DNA from: Paralithodes platypus | Taxonomy: Eukaryota; Arthropoda; Malacostraca; Decapoda; Lithodidae | Assembly: GCA_032716605.1 (NCBI GenBank) | Contig: CM064560.1 | Span: 13,414,040-13,478,039 of the forward strand | Reading direction: 5' to 3' | Length of the DNA stretch: 64,000 nucleotides | Part shown: piece after piece, positions 1 to 10,946 of the stretch | Position numbering within the stretch: the first letter of the stretch is position 1 | Layout: the number at the start of each line of letters is the position of its first letter | Notes under the pieces: model-generated | The model's database searches: none | What the model was told of the DNA's origin: nothing | Seen by the model: only the letters and a program-made list of their open reading frames with translations | Translations under genes and position numbers: made by a program

Positions 1-99
1 GTGAATTAACGAGATTTACCTGTGGATGGAACGGCCTTATCAAGTTGTGGAATACCGTCTGAGTGATTGTCTATTCGACTAGGGTACCCTTCTCCCGAG

Positions 100-1220
100 A
101 TAAGGTGTCCGCCTACAGATTCGCCTTGCTTGGTAGGTAAACTGCTTGAATTGTGATATGGTAATGAAGAGTAAGGACAAATATTAACTCCGACAATCTC
201 AGGGGCGTGTGAGATTTCGTTGGGCCCTGCCTGTTGATACAGGACACGGCTGATGTGTTGTCCATGTGAAAGGCTATTATTGTACTCTGTGTTGGAGTGC
301 AAGGGCCTGATTTTTCAGGAAAATCGAGGGACAACTAGTTCCTTTGTATTTAAGTGATAGAGATTGAGAGAGGTCTAGCGACTTTGTGTCTGGCGACCGT
401 CTGACGATTGGTAACTCCAGCTCGGGGCTCCCGCTTTGTCCAAGACGACCCCCACTGATGGTGGCGGTTCTGACTAGAGGGCTGTCAGGGAAGAGGTCTC
501 AGGTCTTATCCAGAAGCTTAGAAGTCTGATAAAATGCTGAGGGAATGTAATTAGGGTATGAGGTTGATTGACTCGGAAAAGCTCTGTTGTCTAGCCTGAT
601 GTAAGGATTCAGGCGAAGTTTGTCCAACGGAACAGGTAGCTGAACCCAATATTTTGACCCTATTAACCCTCTCACGTCCTTGACGCAATTTTGAGCCTAT
701 TGGGGATACTTTAAAGTCTTGTTACCATCAGGGGTATTTAGAAACCTTTAGTTTAGTTACTTTAACCTCTGCAGTTGTCTTTGAGTTAGCTGTGGGCAGA
801 AAACTCATTTGGAGAGGTAATTATAAGAGTGAGAGAACTCTATTTCTTATTGCTAATTTGGCAACCTCTGCATCATATGGTCGTGAGAGGGTTAACGACT
901 CCCACAGCCGTTTGGAATTGTTTTTTGTATGTACTGTCTTGCATACTTGTAGTAGTCAAGTATTTGATGTTGTATGTTGTGTGATAGGGTTTCCCAACTG
1001 AGGTAAACCTAGGGTTCCCACTTTACTATTCAGACGTAGGGCTGTGATATTTGTTGTATTGTTATCATCACGAAAAAGTGGTTTACCATAAACTTATTGA
1101 GGATTGATAATTCTATGACTGGTCTGAACTGTAGGCTATGTCGTTTTGGTACTAGAACTAAGTGAGACAGAAAACTTTTGATGTGGGAGGAATGTTCACT
1201 CAAATTCCTCACTGAAGCAT
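100..1220 (-). pseudogene. DIRS-like retrotransposon remnant (RT and RNase H)
   Basis: Two minus-strand frames carry pieces of a DIRS/Ngaro-type polyprotein. Frame 1212-1030 contains LVLVPKRHSLQFRPVIELSI followed by LNKF, the RT fingers pattern (VPK...RPVI.L..LN) of tyrosine-recombinase retrotransposons. Frame 334-113 contains IAFHMDNTSAVSCINRQG and later AVYLPSKANL, the RNase H-like pattern of that group (DNT.AV..IN..G ... YLPS..N). Their spacing of roughly 800 bases fits RT to RNase H. Between them a TTAA element (667-891) interrupts the frame; on either side the minus strand gives WESLIGSKYWVQ and PVPLDKLRLNP. Several frameshifts and stops make it inactive. No tyrosine recombinase or terminal repeats were seen, and the element runs off the window. 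Domain identity is fairly sure; the exact clade is inference. Confidence 0.65.
667..891. mobile_element. TTAA-flanked MITE (group T9) inside DIRS remnant
   Basis: The element starts CCCTCTCACGTCC and ends with the inverse of CCCTCTCACGACC, 12 of 13 positions matching. TTAA lies immediately outside both ends (663-666 and 892-895). It is 225 bp with no coding capacity, and it interrupts the minus-strand RT of a DIRS-like remnant. TTAA duplication with CCC/GGG termini is typical of piggyBac-superfamily non-autonomous elements. Confidence 0.75.
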
Positions 1221-2119
1221 CGCTTTTACGAGTGTTGGCACCTTTACTGGTATGAGACGTTGTATACGTACTTACGAAAGAACGGTCGTCTCTCCCAGTC
1301 CCAAAACAGACTATGCTTTATGCTTTGTGCCTTGCGATATAATGTGATGCAAGGCTAAGATGAACTAAGTTAGGTCCTTGAACCGGTATGTGCTCTTGAA
1401 AGGTCAGACTGTTGTTGTTGGTGTGTCTGAGTCTGTCTAATTTGTTGTCTGGGGATGAATTAACCAGTCTGTCCCGAATACTGTGGCCTGTTGAGTGTCG
1501 TTGAGATCTGAATCTAATAAAGTTAACACGAGAGAACCTTAGAGACGGTTATAAAAAGTAGTGCTGATACTTCAGACCAAGTATTTGTGGTTGTTAATCT
1601 GTTAGAATAGATGGAGAGATCAAGATTCTAGTCTTGATGTCTTTGGGCAGAGTTTTTTAGATAGAAAGATACGGAGGTCTTGACGTGCTTTGGACGTCAT
1701 GAAAAGGGCTGTTCTGACCTCTCCTACTGTCCGAAGGGTTTTGCAAAGATAGACTTCTCTTATGTGTGATAATTTTGCCCTAGAGTATGTGTCACGAATA
1801 GGATCTGCTACTCCTCATTAGTGTGAGTGAGTTGTCTTGTAAAACTGTCTTTGTGGTGCAATGCATAAGTGTGGTGATTTTCAGTGTGAGCAGCCTAGGT
1901 TCGAATCCCCGGACTGCCACATGTGTTTGTTAATTTCATTAACCGAGTTTAGGAGTAAAGTATGTTGGTGGAGAGAACATAATAAAACCAAAAGGTTGGA
2001 TAATCGCCTATGGGTCGTTTATCTGAGAGTGTAAAGTCCTTCCCCAACCTTTTGTTCCTAAGAAATATCCTCGTCAAGGATCTGACTCAGCCAAATTGCC
2101 AGAATAACCCTGTGTGATT

Positions 2120-2380
2120 AAGAGGTGTATGGGGAAATGGTTGATTGAGCCCCGTGAAAGTTATTCTGTAATAAAGGATAGATAAAATTATCTACCTGGA
2201 GAATTCTGGTATGTGAATGTGGAACTCCGGCGAAGTAGGTAATGAATAGTTATCTAAGAGACTCCCTTCCTCTGCAACCCGGACTCATAGAGAACGCGGG
2301 GAACTCCTACTGACTGGAGGTGTCATTATTAGAGCTCCGGACTAAGTGTTAGCCGACCCAAAGTGGGACCGGAACAACCA
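2120..2380. repeat. Degenerate dispersed repeat, copy A
   Basis: Shares ordered blocks with 2790-3040 and 4580-4870: TGTGGAACTCCGGC, a TCTAAGA block, a GACTCA..GAGAA block, and a final GCCGACCCAAAGTGGGACCGG. Divergence is substantial but block order is conserved. No coding potential was seen; the class is unknown. Confidence 0.6.
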
Positions 2381-2789
2381 GTTGTGTAAAGGTAAGATAG
2401 CAATTGACTGTATCGGTTCTGTCAGGTTTTTTAAAACAGACCCTAGTCGAACAATTTATTAAAAGGAATGGTTGGTGCTAGGGATACCCAGAACTCTAGC
2501 ATGTTGTGCTGAGGCATAAGGAAAACAAGCTAATGAATCATTACTATACTGGTTAAGTAGACCCTAAAGAAGTGACCTCTGTTATAGTGGGGACTTGGGG
2601 AAAATATTACTTGGGAATTGCCAGATGGAAAATTAATTCCCAGTGTTGTCCTTTGTAGTATGAGGACTCGGGGTAAAGAAATTACTCGGTAATGACTGAC
2701 GGAATGACTCTGTGTTGTTTAATAGGTGCGGGGGTAAAATTTACTAAGTACCTAATAGTCTTCTCGGACTGGTATGGAGGACTCAAGAT

Positions 2790-3040
2790 TCGGACGGAAA
2801 TAGAGTGAACAAAACCTATTCCGTAATAAATGATAGAGAAAAATATCTAATTGGAGAGCTCTAGTATGAGACTTGTGGAACTCCGGCAGAGAAGGCAATG
2901 TTATAAATATCTAAGACGGTCCCTCTCTCAGCCTACTCTGCTAAAACCCTGACTCAGAGAGAATGTGGTGGTCTTCTAGTGATCGAAGATATGTAAAAGA
3001 GCCCCAGACCCAGACACTCGCCGACCCAAAGTGGGACCGG
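2790..3040. repeat. Degenerate dispersed repeat, copy B
   Basis: Same block order as copy A: TGTGGAACTCCGGC, TATCTAAGA, GACTCAGAGAGAA, and the identical closing block GCCGACCCAAAGTGGGACCGG. An AAT/ATT microsatellite follows directly. Confidence 0.6.
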
Positions 3041-4044
3041 AGGGAGGTTCAATGAATTATTAATAATAATAATATTATTATTTATTCAGTTAGCAATTTA
3101 CCGAGTTGGTACCACATAGTATGTTACAAATATGACATGTACCAGCTTTGCATAATTCCAACTAAGTATAGCCCAATAAGGCCGTTAGGCGTATTTCCAT
3201 TGGGGTCCTTGACCAACTCGAGAGTTGGTCCGGAGCCTAAAATATGAAATGTTTATTGTCGATAATGTGGGATTCTTTGTAATTTTTTTTTTTTTTTTTT
3301 TTTTTTAAATCTACTAATAGTAGGTAAAACAGTAAAATCTGTGTAAAACCAATGGATAAGAACCAACCGGTTAACCGTGTCCATGTATATACTTGGCCTA
3401 AGGAAAGAGATATCTCTTTAATTTTGTACCGCCTTTGATTGGGAATAAAAGTTAATAATTATAATAACAATAATAATCGTCAGGTTACTTATATAGCGCC
3501 CGTTCTCCTCCTTCGAGGATTCACCGGCGCTTGGCTTTCTTTAGTCTACCATTGACTATTACCCATCCCTCTTGCTCGTGGGGAGGTGGTAACCGACGGC
3601 TATATCCCTGAAAACTTTTCAATCTGAGAGGGGATTGAAAGGCGAGACCTGCCAGATGGTTATCAGGCACGCTATCAAATAAGCCAGCCGGACGGCTAAA
3701 TTATTAATCCTCCTAACCTATATGGTGCATGAATGAACAGGGTAACTATGGTATTGAAATACTGTTCTTAATAAAGGGTAGGACTAATCCTACAACCTTG
3801 TACCATAATTTAGGATTGGAAAGTGTAGTGCACCTTTTGTCCCACTCTGAATGAGTATAGACATTATCAGTAATACTGAGTGAATGAAGTTTTACTCGGG
3901 ACTTTGTTAAAATTGAGTTATCTCTAGTACTATACTAAGCATAATATACAAGTATTGTAAAAAGTTCTTGAAGGTGATTCTATTAATTACCAATTTGAAC
4001 TTCGTCATCTAGGACTGCCAACTTGAATAATAATTGAACAGGCC

Positions 4045-4520
4045 TACCTGGAGTGTGCTAGTAGGACTCGGTAGGTCTATTGGTATAACTCGGTGTCTGG
4101 AACCGGAAATAAGTTAATATCGTTTGAATACGAGTTGGTTGACAGAACTCGGTGTCTGGGAACCGGAGTTAATTGACAATATTAGACTACTCGGAGTTTT
4201 CTGGGACTCGGAGTGAAGTCACTATTGTTGTATACCCGGAGTTAGAAGTTATATAGGAACCGGAGATATGTTCTCGCTAAGGGATACTCAGAGTTATGTT
4301 GGTAGAACTCGGTGTTTGAGAACCGGAGTTAAGACGCTTTTGTTGAATACCCGGAGTTAGAGTGGTATACAACTCGGTATATGGAAACCGGAGTATGTAT
4401 TCTCTTTAGGGGTTAGAGTACTCGGAGATACTGTCTGTAGTGAACCGGAGTAAAATATGAATTTTGACATAAATGCACTCGGAGCTATAGTAGCACTCGG
4501 TGTTTGTGAACCGGAGTTAA
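4045..4520. repeat. Degenerate tandem repeat of ACTCGGTGT / AACCGGAGT
   Basis: Short blocks ACTCGGTGTCTGG or ACTCGGTGTTTG alternate with AACCGGAGTTAA at irregular spacing of tens of bases. ACTCGG and CCGAGT/CCGGAGT cores recur more than a dozen times. It is non-coding and lies between copies B and C of the larger degenerate repeat, which also uses CCGGAGT-type motifs. Confidence 0.55.
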
Positions 4521-4579
4521 TAAAAACTGGTGAGGGAACAGGCTCTTAACTTTGGAGCCCCTGAGATAAGGCTATGACA

Positions 4580-4870
4580 GTGTACCACCGGAAAAAATCT
4601 CGGAGTGGAAGAATGGGGTGAGGTGTATGACAAAAGCACCTTGTAGTAAAAGCAAAATGGTAGGCAAAAATACCCGGAGCCTCGTAGATATAAACTAGAG
4701 AACTCCGGCAGAGTAGGCACAAATAAAAGATATACAAATGAGGCCCCCAACCTCCGCCTATACTCTGCTACCCCCCGGACTTCAAATAGTACACAGGGAT
4801 CTCCTAGTGACCGGAGATATAATTAAGCCCAGTCTAACACTAACCGACCTAAAAAGGACCGGAGTGAGAC
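4580..4870. repeat. Degenerate dispersed repeat, copy C
   Basis: Third copy of the repeat at 2120 and 2790, recognised by GAACTCCGGCAGAGTAGGC, a GGACT...ACACAGGGATCTCCTAGTGA block, and a closing ACCGACCTAAAAAGGACCGG. It ends about 85 bases before the 5' LTR of the Gypsy element. Confidence 0.55.
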
Positions 4871-5249
4871 TAAAAAGGGGCCCAACTGAAGGTTGGTTCG
4901 TAGCTTAAAATCATATTTTTTGAAAAGGGAGGCTACGGTGGCAAGTATTAAAATGCCCCAGAACGAGAAGCCCACCACAGAAGCCACGAGCGAACACCAC
5001 ACAGAAACACCCGAAAGAAAGGTCCACAGAACGAAAGGACCAGCTGACCGAGCCAACCAGTTCAGACAGGCCGAGGCCCGCAGGGCTAAGCAGCTCCAAA
5101 CCACACCTGCCTACCCCTTCTAAACACTGACCTTTTTTCCACACCTCACATACACTACCCCTCGTGTCCTACACCTCTACCTACATGATGACGAACAAAT
5201 ACACCTTAAAGTTAATACACCCATGCTCTGTCCCTAAGTTTAGGATAGT

Positions 5250-5546
5250 AATATCAACATACCCTAAAATACCTTGTCTTGCCAGACTAAGTTTCTGAAG
5301 ATCAATCGCCCCCATAAATCTATGTATTCAATCCTTAGGTTAAATATTAATATCAACATACCCTAAAATACCTTGTCTTGCCAGACTAAGTTTCTGAAGA
5401 CCAATCGCCCCCATAAATCTATGTATTCAATCCTTAGGTTAAGTATTAATATCAACATACCCTAAAATACCTTGTCTTGCCAGACTAAGTTTCTGAAGAC
5501 CAATCGCCCCCATAAATCTATGTATTCAATCCTTAGGTTAATTATC
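5250..5546 (+). repeat. 99-bp tandem repeat x3 in the 5' LTR
   Basis: Units begin ATATCAACATACCCTAAAAT at 5251, 5350 and 5449 and run to CAATCCTTAGGTTAA. The 3' LTR has the same three-unit array, so the triplication predates insertion of this copy. Its position near the LTR start would place it in U3, where tandem repeats often affect transcription; that role is inference. Confidence 0.9.
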
Positions 5547-5844
5547 TTTATCCGCCATTGTGTTCATCTTTTCCATTTACTTTTCCACAATTGTTATACG
5601 TCTTCCACTCACCTCCTTCGTATCCACAGTCCACACTACTCCATTTTGCTTCGTGTCCTACACCTCTTACCCGCCCGACTCTACCTACATGATGATGAAC
5701 AGGAATATACAGTCATATTAAAAACACCCATGCCCTGTCCCTAGGTTGAGCCAATGCCAACCAATCGGACAGCCATATCTATGTATGTTCTTCCATCCGA
5801 GAAGTAGATGTTAAAACCCCATGTCCGAATTAATAAGAGATTAA

Positions 5845-6282
5845 CCCGTACAGCCCCAGCGACGCGTCTGACGCGTCGGCGATGTATGTAACGCACAGCC
5901 CCACAGACGCGCCTGACGCGTCACCCTAATTGCGCCGACCGTAACCTCAGGTGTAGCCACTCAAGAGGGCTCAGATTTGTATGGGAACTGTGTACGTATC
6001 CCACGCAACCGTGCAGATGGTTGAAAACTCTTAAAGTCCACGTGCGTGCGCGCGAGCGCTCAATAACCTGTTTTTTGGGGATAATTGCCTTCAATTTTTT
6101 ACTCTTGTAAAACCCATTTTCGGGGGCTCTGTAGGACCATTTTTTAAGCTTTTTGAGCAGTTTTTCGTGGTTTTTCCTTCATTCCTAACCCATTCGCTAT
6201 TGTTTCTGGAATAAAACCATTTTTTGAAAACCGGCCGGGTTCTGGTGCGCAAACATTACAAAACTAGCCGGGGCTCCACGGG
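5845..6282. mobile_element. TTAA-flanked MITE (group T1) in the 5' LTR
   Basis: Starts CCCGTACAGCCCC and ends with the inverse of CCCGTGGAGCCCC. TTAA flanks both ends (5841-5844, 6283-6286). The 3' LTR has an unoccupied site with one TTAA at 18220-18223 in the same context (AAGAGATTAAGATACCCA). Subterminal DNA carries repeated GACGCGTC palindromes. The interior is related, in inverse orientation, to 41679-42170 (blocks around CTATTGTTTCTGG and CGGGGGCTC). Confidence 0.92.
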
Positions 6283-8541
6283 TTAAGATACCCATGGGTA
6301 CACCAGTGATATAGAACCATTGCCCTCGTAAGACCTAGACAGCCATGACTACAGATGTTAGCCACCATGCTATAACTTAATGCTTACCCCAACCAGAGAT
6401 TGTATAGATAACCTTTGTTACCAGTATCTATCATAGTACCTCGAAACAATAACGAAGTACCCCTACGAACTGCCGCTTTTCTTTGGTCTATATTTCATAG
6501 AAAACGCAGTTCCCAGGGACAACTAGACATACAAAAACTTGTGCCAACTAATAGTGTCCATAACCCCTCGTCTTGACGAGTAATAATACACCATGTTTTT
6601 CCCTACTTTATCCACAGTCAGGCACACACCTACAGTTAACCTCCTTCTCCCCCACAGCCCCACAGTCCACATGATTCTATCTTTTCCAGACTCATATACC
6701 ACCCCCTAGTTGCATCCCCCGGTAGCATTTGGCTAACGTACTTTCACTGTCCTTTCAAACTCCAAAATCAACAGTAGCCTAATGCCACCCCCACGCCCGG
6801 AGACCTTAGGGTCACATTTTCCACGTAGCCCCCCTGAACTTCCCCCCCTCTCATTAACACCCCGCGCTCCTCGACTCTTGTCCGACCTAGCCTCTCCCTC
6901 ATACCTCTTGAAGATCCTTGGTTTTTCCGTTGCTAACGCTCTCCAACCTTTTATATATATACTCCTATCCAGCCTACCTTCCCTTAGTAGGCCGGAACAA
7001 CATTAGAACTTTACTAACCCCTTGCATGCCATCTATTCCCTTACAACCCATTCACAACCCTGCACCCAATGGTCGTCGGTGTGAGGCTAGCCGCCTCGCC
7101 AGTAACTAACTTCTATTGCCATACTTCCAGATAAATGTGGCAGAGTTAGCAACCCAGTCTCCACCACATCCAGCAAACCATACAATTAACAACCAACCGA
7201 GTAAAACCAGCTAGCCAAGGCACCTTCGGTTTTGGTATTAAGGACACCCACATCTGTCTCATAAACAGAGGGTTATTACAAACACTTGTGATATGGCAAG
7301 CCCCTAGCCACAGCCGCCGGACGACCATCCCAGAGAGAGGGCGCCCAGCAACCCCTTTTTACCCACCCGAGGAGGGAGACCCCCACCCCTGCGGAGGTAT
7401 ACCTGACCCTTGTTTTGACTTCCGGGTCATTGCCAGGTAGCACAGGAATTCTTCCTATCAATGAACTAACACCTTTACTAACCTCTATTAACTCACAATA
7501 AACCATTTACCTTTCTTGCATACTCTGATCACTAAATTAGCACCTCAGCTATACCATAGAATGAAGATTGAACAATCTAAGAGAGACGCTCCTATCACAG
7601 CTGTCCCCATCCTCCTCGCAAAGTAGATCCAGTCTCTCTCCCCTAAATACTTCCAGTATAGCCAAAATAGTACCTCTTACTAAGGCTCAGTTATATCATA
7701 TTATGAAGGCTTCCTATAGCCATGTGCCACAACAGTAATCACCACCTTACCTAGTCCCCGTATCTATTGAGAGCTCAAATAAGTCCATAAGACTCGAGAT
7801 CCCTATGGCCTACAGGGCCCAAAACCGAGCCTATAAACCCAGCTCCAGCCCCCAGTAAAATCAGTTGAAAGATAGACACCAACCCAGGTTGGTCACCAGA
7901 GTTAAACTCGAGCTCTATCCTTGTTGGTTGATGAGAAGTGAGTTCCAGAGCTGGCAGACTCCGTGGCAGATTTGGATAGAAGGACCTGTCCACGTACTTG
8001 AGAACTTCCTACATATGGACACCCTGGACGGCCGCGGAACCAGTCGTTAGCCCCCAACATCACGGACGCAAGATAACCAGGACCAGACCAATCAAATACT
8101 ACCCAAGATTCACTCTATCAGTACTACATTGTTACAGTGCTATTTAGAGATTCACTTATTAATATTTCTATGAAGTGGCTATAACTTTGCCCAGTGTAAT
8201 TCATATATAACCATTCCAGTTGGGAAGTGCTAAGCGTATCAGTGTTTATTAATTAACAGGCGACATTAACTCTCATAATTACCTTTATCCAGATATTACT
8301 ACATAGGAGTAAAACCCTAGTGATATCTAACGTTCGCCCACTGATTTGTGTTCTACGTATTTCTGCCATAAGAATATAAAACTTAGATCAGTACCCCCCT
8401 GAGGTTACTAGAATTCCCGTGCTCTAAAATACGTGTGTCTAATCTAGTCTGTGAACTATTACTTGTGCACCAGAGCTACCAGTAATAAATCTAACAGTGA
8501 ATATGAATCTATAAGTAACATTGATGGTCTCCAGTATTATA

Positions 8542-9030
8542 GGTTTGACTCCTGTAAGGAGATAAAGAAAACCTAATATTTAGTAGTGGCCCCGTAATCA
8601 TTGAATAACATGCCTATTACATAAGGCATCCTCTTCAAACACTAATCCGCCGTAGTTTGAATCTACCGCGCAGAGCATTTAAAATCTGAGGAGCCTTCAT
8701 CATGAGTGCACGCGACCTCACTCATGGCTTCAGTCATTATGAATTGGGTTCTCACTACGAAAAAAACTTCGTAAAAATAAAAAAAGAAACAAATGAAAAT
8801 AGAATAACCTATCCAATAAGCTTTCCATCATATCGTAGATGTACTTGTGTGGATCTTTGACCAGACGCTGATTCAGGCGTCATTCTTCCTTCACTGACAT
8901 ATCAAGTAAACCAAAATCCTTAATACATCAACGAATGGGAAGGGGATGGTCGGGAGGGCCCCAGTCGTCAATGATTACGGGGCCACTACTAAATATTAGG
9001 TTTTCTTTATCTCTTTACAGGAGTCAAACC
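8542..9030. mobile_element. MITE with ~63-bp inverted ends and TA target duplication
   Basis: The left end GGTTTGACTCCTGTAAGGAG... is matched over about 63 bases by the inverse of the right end ...ACAGGAGTCAAACC, with few mismatches. TA flanks both ends (8540-8541, 9031-9032). It is 489 bp with no transposase and is absent from the 3' LTR. The TA duplication and inverted ends fit a Tc1/mariner-type non-autonomous element. Confidence 0.85.
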
Positions 9031-9894
9031 TATTTATTAGTGGCCCTATCATTGACGAACATGCCTGATTTCTAAGACTGGAGGGGGACATTCGTAATCA
9101 TATCATAACTCTAGAAAAGCAATAATCAAACAACCATAGTATTCTTACTTTTGTAAAAAAGAGATATTCGGGTGCATAAACTTTATACAGCCTAAATCTT
9201 CAAAAAGGGTACAAGCAGGAGCGTGCTTCAAAGAAGCCTGCTTGAAAAAGGGTTAACTCTGAGACTCTGTGCACAGTCTTGCTAGTTAAGAAGGCACCCC
9301 ACTTAAAGTAAGTGGTGAAAACTAAAAACTTATAAGTTTACATGTGCACATATAAACCCCATTAACTAGTGGATATATTCCTAAAAATATAACCAAACAT
9401 AAATTAATTCTTGTACATTCGTAGAAGTACTGAACTCGGGTACTTATGCAGAAGTAATTATTGCAAAAGTAAAAGTCGTAGTTGCCACTACCGAGATTTC
9501 TCAAAAATCTATTGCTTCACAGCCAAAGCTACTTACAACAAGAATTGTCCACTACTATTGCCTTCAGCACAATTTCCTGCAATATAAAGAGAAATTTATA
9601 ATACAATGCCTACAACCAGTATCACAGCTCGTATGTTCCGAACACATACTCCGGAGGGGTCTAGGGTGTCCTATGTCACACTGACTGCACCCTCGTTGTT
9701 CATTTCTATCATATTGTCTTGCACGAGTATTCAGCAGTGGTATATTAATAAACGTGATCGTGTGTCCTGTTACCGTGTGTTTCTTTTGTGTTCTCTATTC
9801 CTCATACCTTGTATTGTGCATGCAGCCTTATATACCCAGTCAGTTAGAACTCACATTACCCAAGTTAAACCTGTAGAAAAACAGGGCATAACAT

Positions 9895-9912
9895 TGGCGG
9901 CAGCGGTGGTTC
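9895..9912 (+). other. Putative primer binding site
   Basis: TGGCGGCAGCGGTGGTTC starts two bases after the 5' LTR terminus CATAACA. A TGG start matches the CCA end of a primer tRNA, as usual for reverse-transcribing elements. I could not match it to a particular tRNA from memory. Confidence 0.6.
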
Positions 9913-9974
9913 TTGATTCGGATAAAAGGTTGCATTACATTGCAAGTTTGGAACAGCCAGAACACGATAACATC

Positions 9975-10946
9975 ATGGCGCTCCGTTCTCACGTCCCCAT
10001 CCCACATTATGATGATGGGAAGATTCACGCCATCGAAACGTTCATGGACATAGTGAAACCCGTACTTGACCTAGCTTATACCACGGATGCAGAAAAGATA
10101 GCCGTGACATTAACGCACCTGGGAAAAGCCGTTTCCCTGGTTGTCTACCAAGTGCACCTTGCTCTCACATGGGACGAATTTCGCACACTAGTGATAGAGG
10201 CCATTAAGCCTTCGTTGGGCGTTTTCGTGAACCACACCCGTCTCCAAGACACTAAATTCGAAGGCGATCTAGATGCCACAGTGAATAAGATCGCCCAACA
10301 TATCAAAGTGTCTTTCCCCACATTGACCAGAATCCAGCAAGAACAGCAGATTCTGATCAACCTTGTATCAATATTGCCCTCAGCAGTAAAGAATCATTTC
10401 CGCGTGCACGATTTCGTCGGATATCAAAAAGATCTCATCACGATCCGACATATTTTGGCCGTGCACACAGAAACACCCACCCAAATCGCTGTAATCAAGA
10501 GGTTTCCCACGCACCCGCAGCACCCCGACCACCAAACCCCAACCTTCAACTCCAAGAATGCCTACCCATCCTCATCCTTCCACAACAGACCCACCTACCC
10601 TTCCGGCAAGCCCCAACCCAGTAGACCCCGGTTCCAACCTACCCAGCCACGCAGAATCTTCAACCGGAACAAAACCTACAACACCTACCAAAGTAAAAAC
10701 CCTACCTTAGTAATTATCAACCCCTATGATTTCCCTGCCTGTAATGCTCAGTGTGCCCTCCATCAAATTCGTGACTCTGCCAAACCTCGCCCCTGTACTC
10801 CTCGCATTTCTGTAAATGAAGAGGAGTGGGGACAAGAGGAAGAAATGGAGGCAATGTACACCGAAGACCTAGCCCCCCATATCATGACCTCAGACGATAC
10901 CGAGGAAACCCTGGAGGAGGTAGATACCGACCCCCAGGATTTTTAA
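9975..10946 (+). CDS. Gag-like polyprotein of the Gypsy element
   Basis: The open frame extends upstream to 9606, but that part lies inside the 5' LTR and spans the primer site. The first ATG after both, at 9975 (MALRSHVPIPHYDDGKIHA), is the likelier start, giving about 323 residues. The N-terminal two thirds looks like a Ty3/Gypsy capsid helical region (FMDIVKPVLDLAY, LTWDEFRTLVIEAIKPSLG, QQILINLVSILPSAV). The rest is Pro/Gln/Arg-rich. One Cys/His cluster (CNAQCALHQ, later C) is not a canonical CCHC knuckle. Its last 120 bases overlap the protease frame in the -1 register, which suggests -1 frameshifting; I did not find a textbook slippery heptamer. The product would form particles and package element RNA. 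Confidence 0.75.
   Translation: MALRSHVPIPHYDDGKIHAIETFMDIVKPVLDLAYTTDAEKIAVTLTHLGKAVSLVVYQVHLALTWDEFRTLVIEAIKPSLGVFVNHTRLQDTKFEGDLDATVNKIAQHIKVSFPTLTRIQQEQQILINLVSILPSAVKNHFRVHDFVGYQKDLITIRHILAVHTETPTQIAVIKRFPTHPQHPDHQTPTFNSKNAYPSSSFHNRPTYPSGKPQPSRPRFQPTQPRRIFNRNKTYNTYQSKNPTLVIINPYDFPACNAQCALHQIRDSAKPRPCTPRISVNEEEWGQEEEMEAMYTEDLAPHIMTSDDTEETLEEVDTDPQDF

Larger units (their letters stand above)
1221..4040. other. Non-coding interval, no gene recognised
   Basis: No open frame with recognisable protein similarity. It holds a T tract (3283-3306), AT-rich AAT/ATT runs near 3060 and 3460, two copies of a degenerate repeat (listed separately), and a segment near 3480-3700 with GCGC-rich ends (TATAGCGCC ... 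GGCGCTT) that looks like part of a dispersed repeat. A short stretch near 1860-1925 resembles a tRNA T-arm but does not fold as a tRNA. Confidence 0.6.
4954..9893 (+). repeat. 5' LTR of the Gypsy element (with nested insertions)
   Basis: Direct repeat of 17333-21430, starting TG and ending CA. Long blocks match with scattered substitutions: the 99-bp repeats, the TATATATACTCCTATCC block near 6950 and 18890, and the CATGCAGCCTTATATACCC block near 9820 and 21357. Relative to the 3' LTR it carries a TTAA element (5845-6282) and a TA-flanked MITE (8542-9030). About 600 bases after the MITE have no obvious counterpart in the 3' copy. An LTR near 4 kb is long for this superfamily. Confidence 0.85.

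Noticed and set aside
1856..1925. tRNA-like segment with GGTTCGAATCCCC
   Set aside because: The T-loop sequence is good, but the T stem has mismatches and no acceptor stem pairs; at most a degenerate tRNA-derived repeat.
9606..9974. N-terminal 123 codons of the gag frame, with hydrophobic stretches suggesting a signal peptide
   Set aside because: This part lies in the 5' LTR and over the primer binding site, and the same sequence in the 3' LTR (21209-21400) breaks off; the ATG at 9975 is the likelier start.
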